The position numbers and the translations under genes were made by a program. The notes below the pieces were generated by a model. It searched no databases, was not told the DNA's origin, and worked only from the letters and a program-made list of their open reading frames with translations. Below, in pieces: positions 1 to 7,739 of a stretch of 51,799 bases of DNA (its first letter is position 1; each line of letters begins with the position of its first letter). Where the stretch lies: positions 32,001 to 83,799 of the IMG/VR virus record IMGVR_UViG_3300025141_000053. The stretch is one strand, 5' to 3'. Source of the stretch: a virus.

Positions 1-1
1 C

Positions 2-1423
2 AAAAGTACAATTACTTTTGATGGCGAACTTGTTAGGGGAGCTTTAGAAAAAAGTGCCAAACAGGTAAATAAGTCGGTTAAGGTTAATGGTTTTAGGCAG
101 GGTAAGGTTCCATTAAAAATTCTTGAGAACTTTCACCCGGAGAAGATTTCAGGTGGAGCCATGAATATGTTAATGGATGAAGGATTTCGCTTAACAGTTC
201 AAGAGAATAAGTTTATGCCATTAAGAGACCCAAAACTATTAAAAATTAATACTTATCCAGACAAAGAAGATGGTTTCGAGTTTGAATTAGAGATTGATGG
301 GATGTATGAAATTGATCCCATTGGTTATCTAAACATGAAACTTGAAGTTCCAAAATATAATGTTGATAAAAGTATTGACGAATATTTAAAATATTTAAAA
401 TCACAACATCCACAAATGGTAGAATCTGAAGAAGTACAAGATGGTTCTAATATTAAATGTGATTATTCCATTAGGTTGGGGGATGAACTTATTGGGGAAG
501 ATAAAGATCAAACTGTTCCGGTATATGATACAGAATTAACTATTTTCGGTTCTCAATTGCTTGGGGCCAAAAAGAACAGTTCAGTAGAATACGATTATGT
601 TTTACCAGAAAATTTCCCAAAAAATCCTGGAGAAAAAGTTACTATTGTTATAGACATAAAGGAAATTTTTGAAAGAAGAGACCCTGATCTTGAGGAACTT
701 GTTAAAAGTTTAGGAACCACTGAAGAAAAATTAATGGAATTTGCCAAGCATCAAGTTAATAGTTCTTTGGAAAATAATAAAATGTCAGTTCTCAATGAGC
801 AGATAGTTGATAAGTTAGTAGAAACAAATGAATTTGAGCCACCAGCGATATTAGTTGATGAGGAATTAAATATTATTAAAGCAGGTAATCAAAATCATTG
901 TGGCGAAAGATGTGGTGGTCATGATCATGGTCATCATGGTTGCGACGGAGATGGTTGTGGTGACAAATATAATTGTGAAAAAGAGGATTGTGATAGCAAG
1001 AGCGAAGATGAGGAATTAAGAAGTCAGGCAGAAAAAAGAGTAAAGTCTGCTTATATATTGAATAGAATATATAATATGGAAGCAGAGTTAGCCATAACAA
1101 AGGATGAAGTAAATAAATTTCTTGAAATGGAGGCACAATCACAAGGGACAACAAAACAAATTTTATTAAAGAAAATAAAAGAAAATAATGTTTATGATCA
1201 ATTTATTGGTAATTTAAGAAATAGAAAAATTATGTCTTTTATTATGTCTAATGCGACAATTACGGAAAGAGAAGAGGAGGAGACTCAGGTAGAGGAAACT
1301 CAGGTAGAGGAAACTCAGGTAGAGGAAACTCAGGTAGAGGAAACTCAGGTAGAGGAAACTCAGGTAGAGGAAACTCAGGTAGAGGAAACTCAAACAGATG
1401 GAGAAGAAAATGTCAGCAGTTGA
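2..1423 (+). CDS. tig: Trigger factor-like chaperone (5' end outside window)
   Basis: The reading frame is open from base 2, so the start lies upstream; about 15-20 residues are probably missing. Visible residues 30-37 read GFRQGKVP, the trigger-factor ribosome-docking signature. Residues about 146-224 align with the FKBP-like prolyl isomerase domain (pattern DGSNIKCDYSIR ... ENFPKNPGEKVT), and the helical substrate-binding C-domain follows (EKRVKSAYILNRIY, then RNRKIMSFIMSNATI). In the family this protein binds ribosomes at the tunnel exit and shields nascent chains. Two oddities stand out. A Cys/His-rich insert at visible residues 299-330 (CGGHDHGHHGC core) sits inside the C-domain and looks metal-binding. 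A tandem VEETQ tail at residues 430-464 makes the C-terminus strongly acidic. It overlaps the GroES-like gene, so the two are probably co-translated. The family call is firm; its role for the phage is inferred. Confidence 0.88.
   Translation, partial: KSTITFDGELVRGALEKSAKQVNKSVKVNGFRQGKVPLKILENFHPEKISGGAMNMLMDEGFRLTVQENKFMPLRDPKLLKINTYPDKEDGFEFELEIDGMYEIDPIGYLNMKLEVPKYNVDKSIDEYLKYLKSQHPQMVESEEVQDGSNIKCDYSIRLGDELIGEDKDQTVPVYDTELTIFGSQLLGAKKNSSVEYDYVLPENFPKNPGEKVTIVIDIKEIFERRDPDLEELVKSLGTTEEKLMEFAKHQVNSSLENNKMSVLNEQIVDKLVETNEFEPPAILVDEELNIIKAGNQNHCGERCGGHDHGHHGCDGDGCGDKYNCEKEDCDSKSEDEELRSQAEKRVKSAYILNRIYNMEAELAITKDEVNKFLEMEAQSQGTTKQILLKKIKENNVYDQFIGNLRNRKIMSFIMSNATITEREEEETQVEETQVEETQVEETQVEETQVEETQVEETQVEETQTDGEENVSS
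1289..1393 (+). repeat. Tandem 15-bp coding repeat, 7 copies (VEETQ)
   Basis: Seven near-identical 15-bp units (gtagaggaaactcag) encode VEETQ seven times at the end of the trigger-factor-like gene. An EETQ precedes the run. Only the last unit differs, by one base (caa for cag). Such uniformity suggests recent slippage expansion, so copy number probably varies among relatives. Confidence 0.95.
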
Positions 1424-1676
1424 ACTAGAAGGAATTGTGCCAGCAGAAGATTATCTGTTGGTGGAAAAGGTAGAAGAAACAGAAACAAGTAGTGGATTAA
1501 TAGTTTTATCATCAACATTAAATTTGGTAAGAATAATGGCCAGTAACATTCCAGGAGCAGAATATGATCCCGGCATTATAGGCATTCTATTTAAGGCACC
1601 AGAAAATGATCTTCGCAATGGTCAATATTTAACTCATAAGACAAATTTAATTGGAACAGCAAGCATAAAGGAGTAA
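1410..1676 (+). CDS. GroES-like co-chaperonin candidate (88 aa)
   Basis: Residues 9-20 (IVPAEDYLLVEK) resemble the first strand of GroES (PLxDRVLVK). Residues 22-35 (EETETSSGLIVLSS) resemble its flexible mobile loop, which ends in the hydrophobic tripeptide that binds GroEL. The rest is short and beta-like with a 'GIIGILFKAP' strand. Known phage GroES analogues such as T4 gp31 replace the host lid so that large capsid proteins can fold. An ATG 12 bases upstream, at 1398, is in frame. I chose 1410 because GGAG at 1400-1403 sits at good spacing. It lies directly behind the trigger-factor gene, which supports a chaperone role. The similarity is weak enough that a structure prediction should decide. 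Confidence 0.5.
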   Translation: MSAVELEGIVPAEDYLLVEKVEETETSSGLIVLSSTLNLVRIMASNIPGAEYDPGIIGILFKAPENDLRNGQYLTHKTNLIGTASIKE

Positions 1677-1679
1677 GAA

Positions 1680-1889
1680 ATGGCAGATTCAGTACAAGAA
1701 GTAAGAGGATTCGTAGTAAATAATTTTCAGGTAAAGCAAGATACTGTAAAGCTTGTTTTAGTTGCTGATAAGGATGATATTGGGTCAGGTTCTTTGACTC
1801 TTGGAGATGTCCTTACAGCATTAGAGATTCATGCTACATCAGAGGCTGATGTGGGTTTAGTAGTGGCACCAGCAGAACAGGGTGTTTAA
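1680..1889 (+). CDS. Small protein of unknown function (69 aa)
   Basis: Compact and acidic, starting three bases after the previous stop, with 'aaggagtaagaa' upstream as ribosome binding site. Alternating hydrophobic stretches (VKLVLVADKDDI, then LTLGDVLTALEI) suggest a small alpha/beta fold. I do not recognise the family. Its stop overlaps the start of the next gene (TAATG), so the chaperone genes, this gene, the next gene and dnaE form one translationally coupled run. Confidence 0.65.
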   Translation: MADSVQEVRGFVVNNFQVKQDTVKLVLVADKDDIGSGSLTLGDVLTALEIHATSEADVGLVVAPAEQGV

Positions 1890-2188
1890 TGGTTAACTTC
1901 TCTAAACAGAGAGTTAATACATGTGTTAAGTTTGCAAAAGCATTTAGTTATTCCCTTCCTATAAAAATTACTCATAATATAACCCAATATTTAAACCCAT
2001 ATGCCAAGGAAACTTGGCCTTTTAAGCATACCAATATGCTTAGAATGGATGGAAAGAAATTTTTAATAAATGGAATGGGTGATACACACATACTAACTGT
2101 TACAATAAGAAAAGACGCAACTCAACAAGATATTGATGCGTTAGACAAATCACTTGATTTATATATAGACTTTCAGAAAGGAAAATAA
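1889..2188 (+). CDS. Protein of unknown function (99 aa)
   Basis: The start overlaps the previous stop and the stop overlaps the dnaE start (AATGG), a four-way coupled arrangement. The protein is basic at its N-terminus and contains an aromatic patch (ETWPFKHTNML). Its C-terminal half has a beta-beta-alpha look (HILTVTIRKDATQQDIDALD). No family is recognised. The position immediately before the replicative polymerase makes a replication or chaperone-adapter role possible, but that is only context. Confidence 0.65.
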   Translation: MVNFSKQRVNTCVKFAKAFSYSLPIKITHNITQYLNPYAKETWPFKHTNMLRMDGKKFLINGMGDTHILTVTIRKDATQQDIDALDKSLDLYIDFQKGK

Positions 2189-5100
2189 TGGATTTCGTTC
2201 ATCTTCATACACATACAAGTTTAGGATCTATGTTAGATGCTATGACATCTGTCAAAGATTTATTTACAATGGCAAAGGCGGCAAATCAAAAAGCCATTGC
2301 TATTACAGAACATGGCACATTGGCATCTTGTTTAGATGCTTATAATATGTACAAAGAGACGGGAGTAAAATATATTCCTGGTATGGAAGCATATGTTACT
2401 GACACTTATGAGGGGAAAGTGGCAGAAACTGGAAGAAAAATAACAACTTATGAAAAACGTAGACATCTTGTATTATTAGCACAAAATGAAGAAGGATGGA
2501 AGAATTTACTCAAACTGTGTTATATTGGTTTTCAAAATCATTTAGTATTCATTGGAAGAGTTTGGCCAAGGATATCTATGGATGATCTATCTGAATATTC
2601 AGAAGGTATTATAGCAACAACGGCTTGTGCTTCTGGATACGTTGCTCAACCCTATCTTAATGAAGGTTATGAGGCTGCTGAGGAGAAATTAGATGTTCTT
2701 AGAAATATTTTCCCAGGAAGATTATTTTTGGAGCTTCAACCACACGCATTAAAGAATGAGAGAATTGATCAAGATGCTTTAAATACGGCAATGATCGAAT
2801 TACATGAAAAATATGATATTCCTTTAACAGTTGGTATTGATGTTCACTATAGAACACATGCAGCAGAGGAATATCATGATGTTTTATTGGCAATAAATGA
2901 TAAAAAAGCATTAGATGATCCAAGTAGACACAGATATGGAATTAGTGAGTTTTACTTTAAGACGCCCGAGCAGATTCATGATTTCTTATCTGAGAAATAT
3001 GGAGAAAAAATTGCGACGAAAGCAATTGCTGGAACTGTAGAAATTGCAGACATGTGTGAACCTCCAGATTATATGGAAACTATAGGACATAGACTTCCCC
3101 AATTTGATGTTAAGTCTAAGAGTGATTATGATGTTTTTATGGAATGGAAAAATCAGGAATTTCCAGAAATCGATGAAGACATTTCTTATATGAGATATAA
3201 GTGTATTGAGAATTTTAAAAAGAAATTTGGACATTTGAATAAAAAAGATCGTAGAGAGCGGTGGAATAGAGTTAAGAAAGAGGTTGCGGTTCTTGAATCA
3301 AATAAGTTCTCTTCATATATGTTAATTGTTTCTGATTTTATTAAGTGGGCGAAAGATAATGGAATCTTAGTTGGTGTTGGAAGAGGAAGTGATGGTGGAT
3401 GTATGGTCGCCTATCTTTTAGATATTCATGGAGTAGATCCAATTAAATATGGACTTCTATTTGAGAGATTTCAAAATGCTTATAAAACAGATTTACCAGA
3501 TATTGACACAGACTTTACTTCTGCGGGTCGTGATATCGTTATGGATTATGTTAGAAATAAATATGGGGCAGATCATTGTGCTCAAGTTTCAAACATTAAC
3601 ACATATACTGCCAAAAGTATTATTCCTGATTTAACTAGATCCATGAGAGTGCCAGATTATTGGAGAGTGTCGGCTCAAATTAAAGATGCTATTCCCTTGG
3701 AAGATGGCAATGGAAAGCCAATAAAGACATTAAAAGATGCTCTTGAAGCATCTAAGAAGTTGCGAGATTTTGCTGAAGTATACCCCAAATTAATGGAATA
3801 TGCTGCTGAAATTGTTGGTCTTGAAAAAGAGTTCAGCACTCACGCTGCTGCTATGGTTATTGCTAATGAGCCAATAATTAATTTTGCACCATTACGAGTT
3901 GATAAAAATGGTATGACGGCAACCCAGTATGAAAAGAATAGGAGTGAAAATGTTGGGCTTGCAAAAATGGACTTCTTAGCCATTTCAACACTTGATGTTA
4001 TTGATGAAACTTTTAGAAATATGAGAAAACTTGGGGTAAATACTCCAAAGAAAATGGAAGATATTCCTCTTAACGATGTTGAGACATATAAAATGATTCA
4101 AAAAGGTGATACAAAATGTATATTTCAGTTGGGTAAATCTGGCATGATGCAAAATCTATGTAAGAGGATTCGGCCAAATAAAATTTTAGATATTGCGATA
4201 GTTAATGCGTTAGGTCGTCCTTCATCAAAAGATGACAGAGATCCTTTTATTGAAAGAAGAAATGGCAAAAGGGCTGTTACATATTTACATCCAAGTCTTA
4301 AGTGTTTAGAAGAAACATATGGTATTTGTTTATTTGAAGAGCAACTTATGAGTGTCGCTAAAAATGTTGCAGGATGGGATCTTAACAAGGCAGATGGGCT
4401 AAGAAAGTATACTAAACTTAAGGGAAAAAAACCAGAGTTAGCAGAGCAACTTGAAATAGATTTTATTAAAGGGGCGATGGATACTCATGGAATGGAATAT
4501 GAATTAGCTCTTGAAATATGGAAAACGGTTGTTCAAAAATTCTCTGGATATGGTTTTAATAAAACTATCAATAAAGATACATTAATAATAACAGATGGTG
4601 GAATAAAAAAAGTACAAGATTGTTCCAATAAAGATTATGTATTTTGTGTTGACAATGATAGAGAAATTCAGAAAACTAAAATTGTAGATTTACATGATCA
4701 TGGAATAGTTCCATTATGGGAGGTAGAATTTGATGACGGAACTATTGAAAAATGCACACTTGATCACAAGTGGATTACCAATGAGGGGAAATTACCCCTC
4801 TGGGAAATCCTTGAAAGAGATAAGGGAGTATTTCGAATCAGCGAAATGGATTTGCAAAAGTTGCATGATAATTTTTCAGACACAAGAGAAAATGTATCAA
4901 CACAAAAGAAGTTGCTTGGCTCATCGAAGAAATGTAAAAACGGGATCATTGGCATTAAGGACTGTAGAATTTCTATGTGGGAAGAAACTGGAGATAACCC
5001 AAAAAGAAGCGAAGTTACATCGGAAAATATGCAAACAATGCATATTGAAAAGAAGGGAAATACGAAAAGTAACACGATCCCAGTCAAACAAGTCAAAAGA

Positions 5101-6675
5101 AATGAGAAATATCGCCTCAAAAACAGCAAAGATTACGTCAGCCAGGCCAGATATCCAAAAGCAAAGAGCGGCTGTATTACAAAAATGGAGAGAGGAACAC
5201 CCAGAGAAATTTATGGAGATAATGAGGAAGGGACAATGCTCTCCCAAAAGGTCCAAAATGGAACAGTGGATGGAACCAGGTTTACAAAAAATGGGATTCA
5301 AGAGAAATGTGATATTTTACTGCGGGAAGACACAAAAGCAAGTAGATTTTATAAATCGTCAAATGAAGGTAATAATAGAAATAGATGGACCTTGGCATTT
5401 TCTACCACTTCATGGGAAAGAAGTTTTAGAGAAAACACAGGGAAGAGATCGGATGTTGGAAAAAGAAATAATGAAAAGGGAGGAGTGGAAATTAATAAGA
5501 ATTTCTATGGAGAACTTCAAGACTTGTGGGAAAATTATTTCAAAGAAAAAATTGAATTCTTTAGAAAAAATAATAATGAAAAAAGATCAGAAAACCAAGA
5601 AGATAGTCGCTATAGGAAAATTATACGAATCAATTATATTGGAAAACAACAGGGTTATGATATTGAAGTAGAACACTCATCACATAATTTCCTATTGGCT
5701 TCTGGTTTTGCCACATCTAATTCTCACGCTATATTCTATTCTATTAATGGATATTATACAGCATATTTAAAAAGATATTTCCCAGCAGCATTTCTGGCTG
5801 CTAAATTAAAAATTGAGACACTTAAAAACTCTTTAACATCTCCAGAAGAAATTTCTTCAGCAAAAATGGAATGTAGAAGACTTGGAATCAAATATCTTCC
5901 ACCTGATATTAACAGAAGTAATAGTGGATATGAGGTTTTAGATGAAAAAACTATAGTTATGGGATTTTCAGCGATTAAGGGTCTTGGAGAAAAGGCTATT
6001 GATAATGTGGTAGAGAATCAACCTTACGAGTCTTTATCTGAATTCTTTGCTAAAACTCAAGGTAGACTTGTAAATAAGACAAGAGTTGAGGTTCTTGCTA
6101 AGGGTGGAGCTTTTGATTCTTTAAATTTAAGCAGAAAAGTAATTTGTGAAAATGCTGTAAAATTAAGAACAAAGGTTTCCAATTTCATTAGGAAAAAGGA
6201 AAAGAAGAAAGAAAATCCGCTAGATTACTTGGGTGAATTATCTTTTAAATTATCAGATGAAGAGTGGGACAGAGCAGAATTTTTAATTAAGGAACGAGAA
6301 GTTCTTGCTGAAGTTATTTCTGGATCACTGGGAGAATTATATCCTGGATTTTTTACTGGTATGTCTTCTCCAATTGCATCGATAAAGAGTATGCCAGAAA
6401 AGAACTCTGCTATGTTTGAGGTAATTGTTAAATCAGAATTAAGAGAATTTGTTATTAAAAAGAAAGGAAGGTGGCAGGGTAAAAAGATGGTCAAATACAA
6501 AATATCAGATCAATTTGGCGATGAAACAGAATTAACTGTTTGGCCAACAGATTATAATTTGGCCAAGAAAATGATAGTTGAGGGAGAACCTATTAAAATC
6601 ATTGCAGAAGTAAGTTTATTTGGCGGTGATAGATCTTTGGTGTTAAAAAGTTTTGAGAAATTTTACACTAAATAG
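2188..6675 (+). CDS. dnaE: DNA polymerase III alpha subunit (DnaE) interrupted by an intein
   Basis: Replicative C-family DNA polymerase. The N-terminal PHP domain starts with HLHTHTSLGSMLDA. The palm carries the catalytic PDIDTDF motif (D438, D440) and the third acidic residue in KMDFL (D595). The fingers motif SGYGFNK ... SHAI is split by an intein at residues 793-1178. Removing the 386-residue intein leaves 1109 aa, close to the usual DnaE length, with a C-terminal OB-fold region (DQFGDETELTVW). The insertion falls in one of the most conserved motifs of the enzyme, as expected for a homing element, so splicing should be essential for function. The frame stays open through the intein although a second gene is nested there in another frame. 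The polymerase call is very firm. Confidence 0.95.
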   Translation: MDFVHLHTHTSLGSMLDAMTSVKDLFTMAKAANQKAIAITEHGTLASCLDAYNMYKETGVKYIPGMEAYVTDTYEGKVAETGRKITTYEKRRHLVLLAQNEEGWKNLLKLCYIGFQNHLVFIGRVWPRISMDDLSEYSEGIIATTACASGYVAQPYLNEGYEAAEEKLDVLRNIFPGRLFLELQPHALKNERIDQDALNTAMIELHEKYDIPLTVGIDVHYRTHAAEEYHDVLLAINDKKALDDPSRHRYGISEFYFKTPEQIHDFLSEKYGEKIATKAIAGTVEIADMCEPPDYMETIGHRLPQFDVKSKSDYDVFMEWKNQEFPEIDEDISYMRYKCIENFKKKFGHLNKKDRRERWNRVKKEVAVLESNKFSSYMLIVSDFIKWAKDNGILVGVGRGSDGGCMVAYLLDIHGVDPIKYGLLFERFQNAYKTDLPDIDTDFTSAGRDIVMDYVRNKYGADHCAQVSNINTYTAKSIIPDLTRSMRVPDYWRVSAQIKDAIPLEDGNGKPIKTLKDALEASKKLRDFAEVYPKLMEYAAEIVGLEKEFSTHAAAMVIANEPIINFAPLRVDKNGMTATQYEKNRSENVGLAKMDFLAISTLDVIDETFRNMRKLGVNTPKKMEDIPLNDVETYKMIQKGDTKCIFQLGKSGMMQNLCKRIRPNKILDIAIVNALGRPSSKDDRDPFIERRNGKRAVTYLHPSLKCLEETYGICLFEEQLMSVAKNVAGWDLNKADGLRKYTKLKGKKPELAEQLEIDFIKGAMDTHGMEYELALEIWKTVVQKFSGYGFNKTINKDTLIITDGGIKKVQDCSNKDYVFCVDNDREIQKTKIVDLHDHGIVPLWEVEFDDGTIEKCTLDHKWITNEGKLPLWEILERDKGVFRISEMDLQKLHDNFSDTRENVSTQKKLLGSSKKCKNGIIGIKDCRISMWEETGDNPKRSEVTSENMQTMHIEKKGNTKSNTIPVKQVKRNEKYRLKNSKDYVSQARYPKAKSGCITKMERGTPREIYGDNEEGTMLSQKVQNGTVDGTRFTKNGIQEKCDILLREDTKASRFYKSSNEGNNRNRWTLAFSTTSWERSFRENTGKRSDVGKRNNEKGGVEINKNFYGELQDLWENYFKEKIEFFRKNNNEKRSENQEDSRYRKIIRINYIGKQQGYDIEVEHSSHNFLLASGFATSNSHAIFYSINGYYTAYLKRYFPAAFLAAKLKIETLKNSLTSPEEISSAKMECRRLGIKYLPPDINRSNSGYEVLDEKTIVMGFSAIKGLGEKAIDNVVENQPYESLSEFFAKTQGRLVNKTRVEVLAKGGAFDSLNLSRKVICENAVKLRTKVSNFIRKKEKKKENPLDYLGELSFKLSDEEWDRAEFLIKEREVLAEVISGSLGELYPGFFTGMSSPIASIKSMPEKNSAMFEVIVKSELREFVIKKKGRWQGKKMVKYKISDQFGDETELTVWPTDYNLAKKMIVEGEPIKIIAEVSLFGGDRSLVLKSFEKFYTK
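4718..4735 (+). promoter_or_regulatory. Strong internal Shine-Dalgarno and ATG for the nested endonuclease
   Basis: GGGAGGT at 4718-4724 lies eight bases before an ATG at 4733 in frame 2. The same bases encode part of the intein in frame 1. A TTG at 4730 is also in frame. This lets ribosomes start the endonuclease independently of the polymerase frame. Confidence 0.6.
4733..5671 (+). CDS. Homing endonuclease, Vsr/EDxHD-like, nested out of frame in the dnaE intein
   Basis: This 312-aa frame-2 gene lies wholly inside the frame-1 dnaE intein. A zinc-finger pattern C41-x2-C44-x12-H57-x3-C61 is followed by a basic helical DNA-binding region (residues about 62-180, with a PDIQKQRAAVLQKW segment). 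The nuclease core is VDF (204-206), then E216-x-D218-G-P-W-H222 and D239 in GRDRML, ending in EEWKLIRI. This matches the Vsr-like/EDxHD nuclease arrangement, described for homing endonucleases found with split inteins in phage metagenomes. Its product would cut intein-free dnaE alleles. The protein has clear motifs whereas the frame-1 reading of the same DNA does not, so frame 2 is the informative one in the overlap. Translation probably starts from its own SD. Confidence 0.8.
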   Translation: MTELLKNAHLITSGLPMRGNYPSGKSLKEIREYFESAKWICKSCMIIFQTQEKMYQHKRSCLAHRRNVKTGSLALRTVEFLCGKKLEITQKEAKLHRKICKQCILKRREIRKVTRSQSNKSKEMRNIASKTAKITSARPDIQKQRAAVLQKWREEHPEKFMEIMRKGQCSPKRSKMEQWMEPGLQKMGFKRNVIFYCGKTQKQVDFINRQMKVIIEIDGPWHFLPLHGKEVLEKTQGRDRMLEKEIMKREEWKLIRISMENFKTCGKIISKKKLNSLEKIIMKKDQKTKKIVAIGKLYESIILENNRVMILK

Positions 6676-6696
6676 AAAATATACTAATATTTTTGC

Positions 6697-6727
6697 TTGA
6701 CAATTATTAATAAAAACTTATTATTTA
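6697..6727 (+). promoter_or_regulatory. Weak promoter candidate after dnaE
   Basis: A perfect TTGACA at 6697-6702 is followed, 19 bases on, by TATTTA at 6722-6727 in the only real gap after dnaE. The -10 box and the spacing are poor, so this is a hint only. The next gene starts at 6751. Confidence 0.25.
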
Positions 6728-6750
6728 GTAAAAATAGGAAGGTGTTATAT

Positions 6751-7461
6751 ATGAAATGCTTTAATTGTAAAATAGAAATCCCGGCAACTTTTGAATTTGC
6801 CTTGTCTCAAAACAAATGTCCAGCATGTGGAGAAGAAATTCTTGATGAGGAAACTAGGGCACTTAAGGGTGATATTATAGAATATGTTGGAAGTTCTATT
6901 ACTTTACGGCCAGAAACTCTTGAAAAGTTGTCTATGATGTTGATAACAAGATATAATATACAAGGAATTTCTTCTAATGTACCTTATAAGAGAACTACTA
7001 ATACAAGAAAGGCATTAATTCAAGAAGTTTCAGAAGAAGTTGGAGAGGAAGTTGAAGAAGAAATATATGATGCTGAAGAAGAAATTAAGAAACTTCAAGA
7101 AAAAAGAGATAGGGAGATAGAGAATAAAGAGTTAGATGAGTTAAAGGGTGAAGCATTAAAAGAAGCACTAAAAGCAAAGTATAATCTAAGTTTTGGTGAG
7201 GAAGATGCTCCATCAAGAGGTCTTTCTGCTTCTATCTCCTCGACAGATTTTGATGAAACAGAGTTACCCAATGCTATAAGACAACGTATTGAAGTTGAAG
7301 AAGCAACAAAGTTATCGGCAAGTGATATGGCTACAGCCACAAGCAATGCTGATTTTGGAGATATAAATCCAATATTAGAAGCAGCACGTTTAAAAAATAA
7401 GGTAAAAACAGCCAGAGCAATGGAAGGTGGTGGAGATGCTTCTTTTAGGAGAACAGTGTGA
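6751..7461 (+). CDS. Zinc-ribbon, coiled-coil protein of unknown function (236 aa)
   Basis: The N-terminus opens with CFNCKIEI and, about 20 residues on, CPACGEE, a four-Cys zinc ribbon. Residues about 105-155 are Glu/Lys-rich and strongly helical, probably coiled coil, and the C-terminus is Ala-rich and flexible. I place the start at 6751 because AGGAAGGTG lies just upstream; an in-frame ATG at 6697 has no such site and would put the TTGACA-like element inside the gene. The stop overlaps the next start (GTGA). It sits between dnaE and the SSB gene, so a replication role is plausible, but the family is not recognised. Confidence 0.7.
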   Translation: MKCFNCKIEIPATFEFALSQNKCPACGEEILDEETRALKGDIIEYVGSSITLRPETLEKLSMMLITRYNIQGISSNVPYKRTTNTRKALIQEVSEEVGEEVEEEIYDAEEEIKKLQEKRDREIENKELDELKGEALKEALKAKYNLSFGEEDAPSRGLSASISSTDFDETELPNAIRQRIEVEEATKLSASDMATATSNADFGDINPILEAARLKNKVKTARAMEGGGDASFRRTV

Positions 7462-7739
7462 TAGTTCCAATTAATCATTTACCAGTTGAAATGACAAATG
7501 ATGAACATGATTATTTTCAACAATTATCTCAAAATTTAAGTGATAATGGAATCTCAATTTCAAATCAACTTAGAGGTGCTTTTGATGTTGACGAAAATGG
7601 AATTATACTTATTATTAAACCATTGCCCGGAAAACAAATTCAATGGGGAGTTTTATTTTTCCTACAAAATCTGATGATTAATCAGCGATTAAGAAAAATG
7701 GAAAATCTTATAGAAATTAATAAGGAGAAAGATGTCTAA
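7458..7739 (+). CDS. Unknown protein (93 aa, GTG start)
   Basis: Starts at a GTG that overlaps the previous stop, with AGGAGA at 7447-7452 as ribosome binding site. The sequence has an amphipathic N-terminus, a central DVDENGIILIIKPLP strand region and a hydrophobic segment (IQWGVLFFLQNLM) that looks buried, not membrane-spanning. Its end overlaps the next gene by eight bases. No family is recognised; it is part of the replication operon by position. Confidence 0.6.
   Translation: MIVPINHLPVEMTNDEHDYFQQLSQNLSDNGISISNQLRGAFDVDENGIILIIKPLPGKQIQWGVLFFLQNLMINQRLRKMENLIEINKEKDV

Larger units (their letters stand above)
4564..5721 (+). mobile_element. Intein in dnaE (386 aa) with an out-of-frame endonuclease gene inside
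   Basis: The boundaries follow from restoring the DnaE motif GYGFNK|SHAI. Block A reads TINKDTLIITDGG, matching the usual CxxxDTxIxTxxG except that residue 1 is Thr instead of Cys or Ser. Block B is CTLDHKWITNEGK (4755-4793). Block F is GYDIEVEHSSHNFLLASG, and the last residues are TSN followed by extein Ser+1, so the usual penultimate His is Ser. Between about 4845 and 5600 the polymerase frame encodes a hydrophilic, low-information stretch, while frame 2 encodes a recognisable endonuclease. The intein identity is firm. Whether splicing works with these junction residues is not shown by sequence. Confidence 0.9.

Noticed and set aside
876-1154. Minus-strand open frame over the trigger-factor gene
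   Set aside because: It is the reverse of the His/Cys-rich coding region, has no ribosome binding site and reads as low-complexity His/Leu/Tyr. The forward gene explains the DNA.
1289-1393. CRISPR-like array
   Set aside because: The 15-bp units are contiguous, with no spacers, and are in frame as VEETQ; this is a coding tandem repeat.
4764-5301. Minus-strand open frames inside the intein
   Set aside because: Two overlapping reverse frames appear here, but both are shadows of the forward endonuclease and polymerase frames and lack motifs.
4564-5721. Two assembly frameshifts as the cause of the out-of-frame endonuclease
   Set aside because: If two indels were errors, the dnaE frame between them would be random and should hit stops within a few dozen codons. 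It is open for about 270 codons, and the endonuclease has its own strong ribosome binding site. Raw reads should still be checked.
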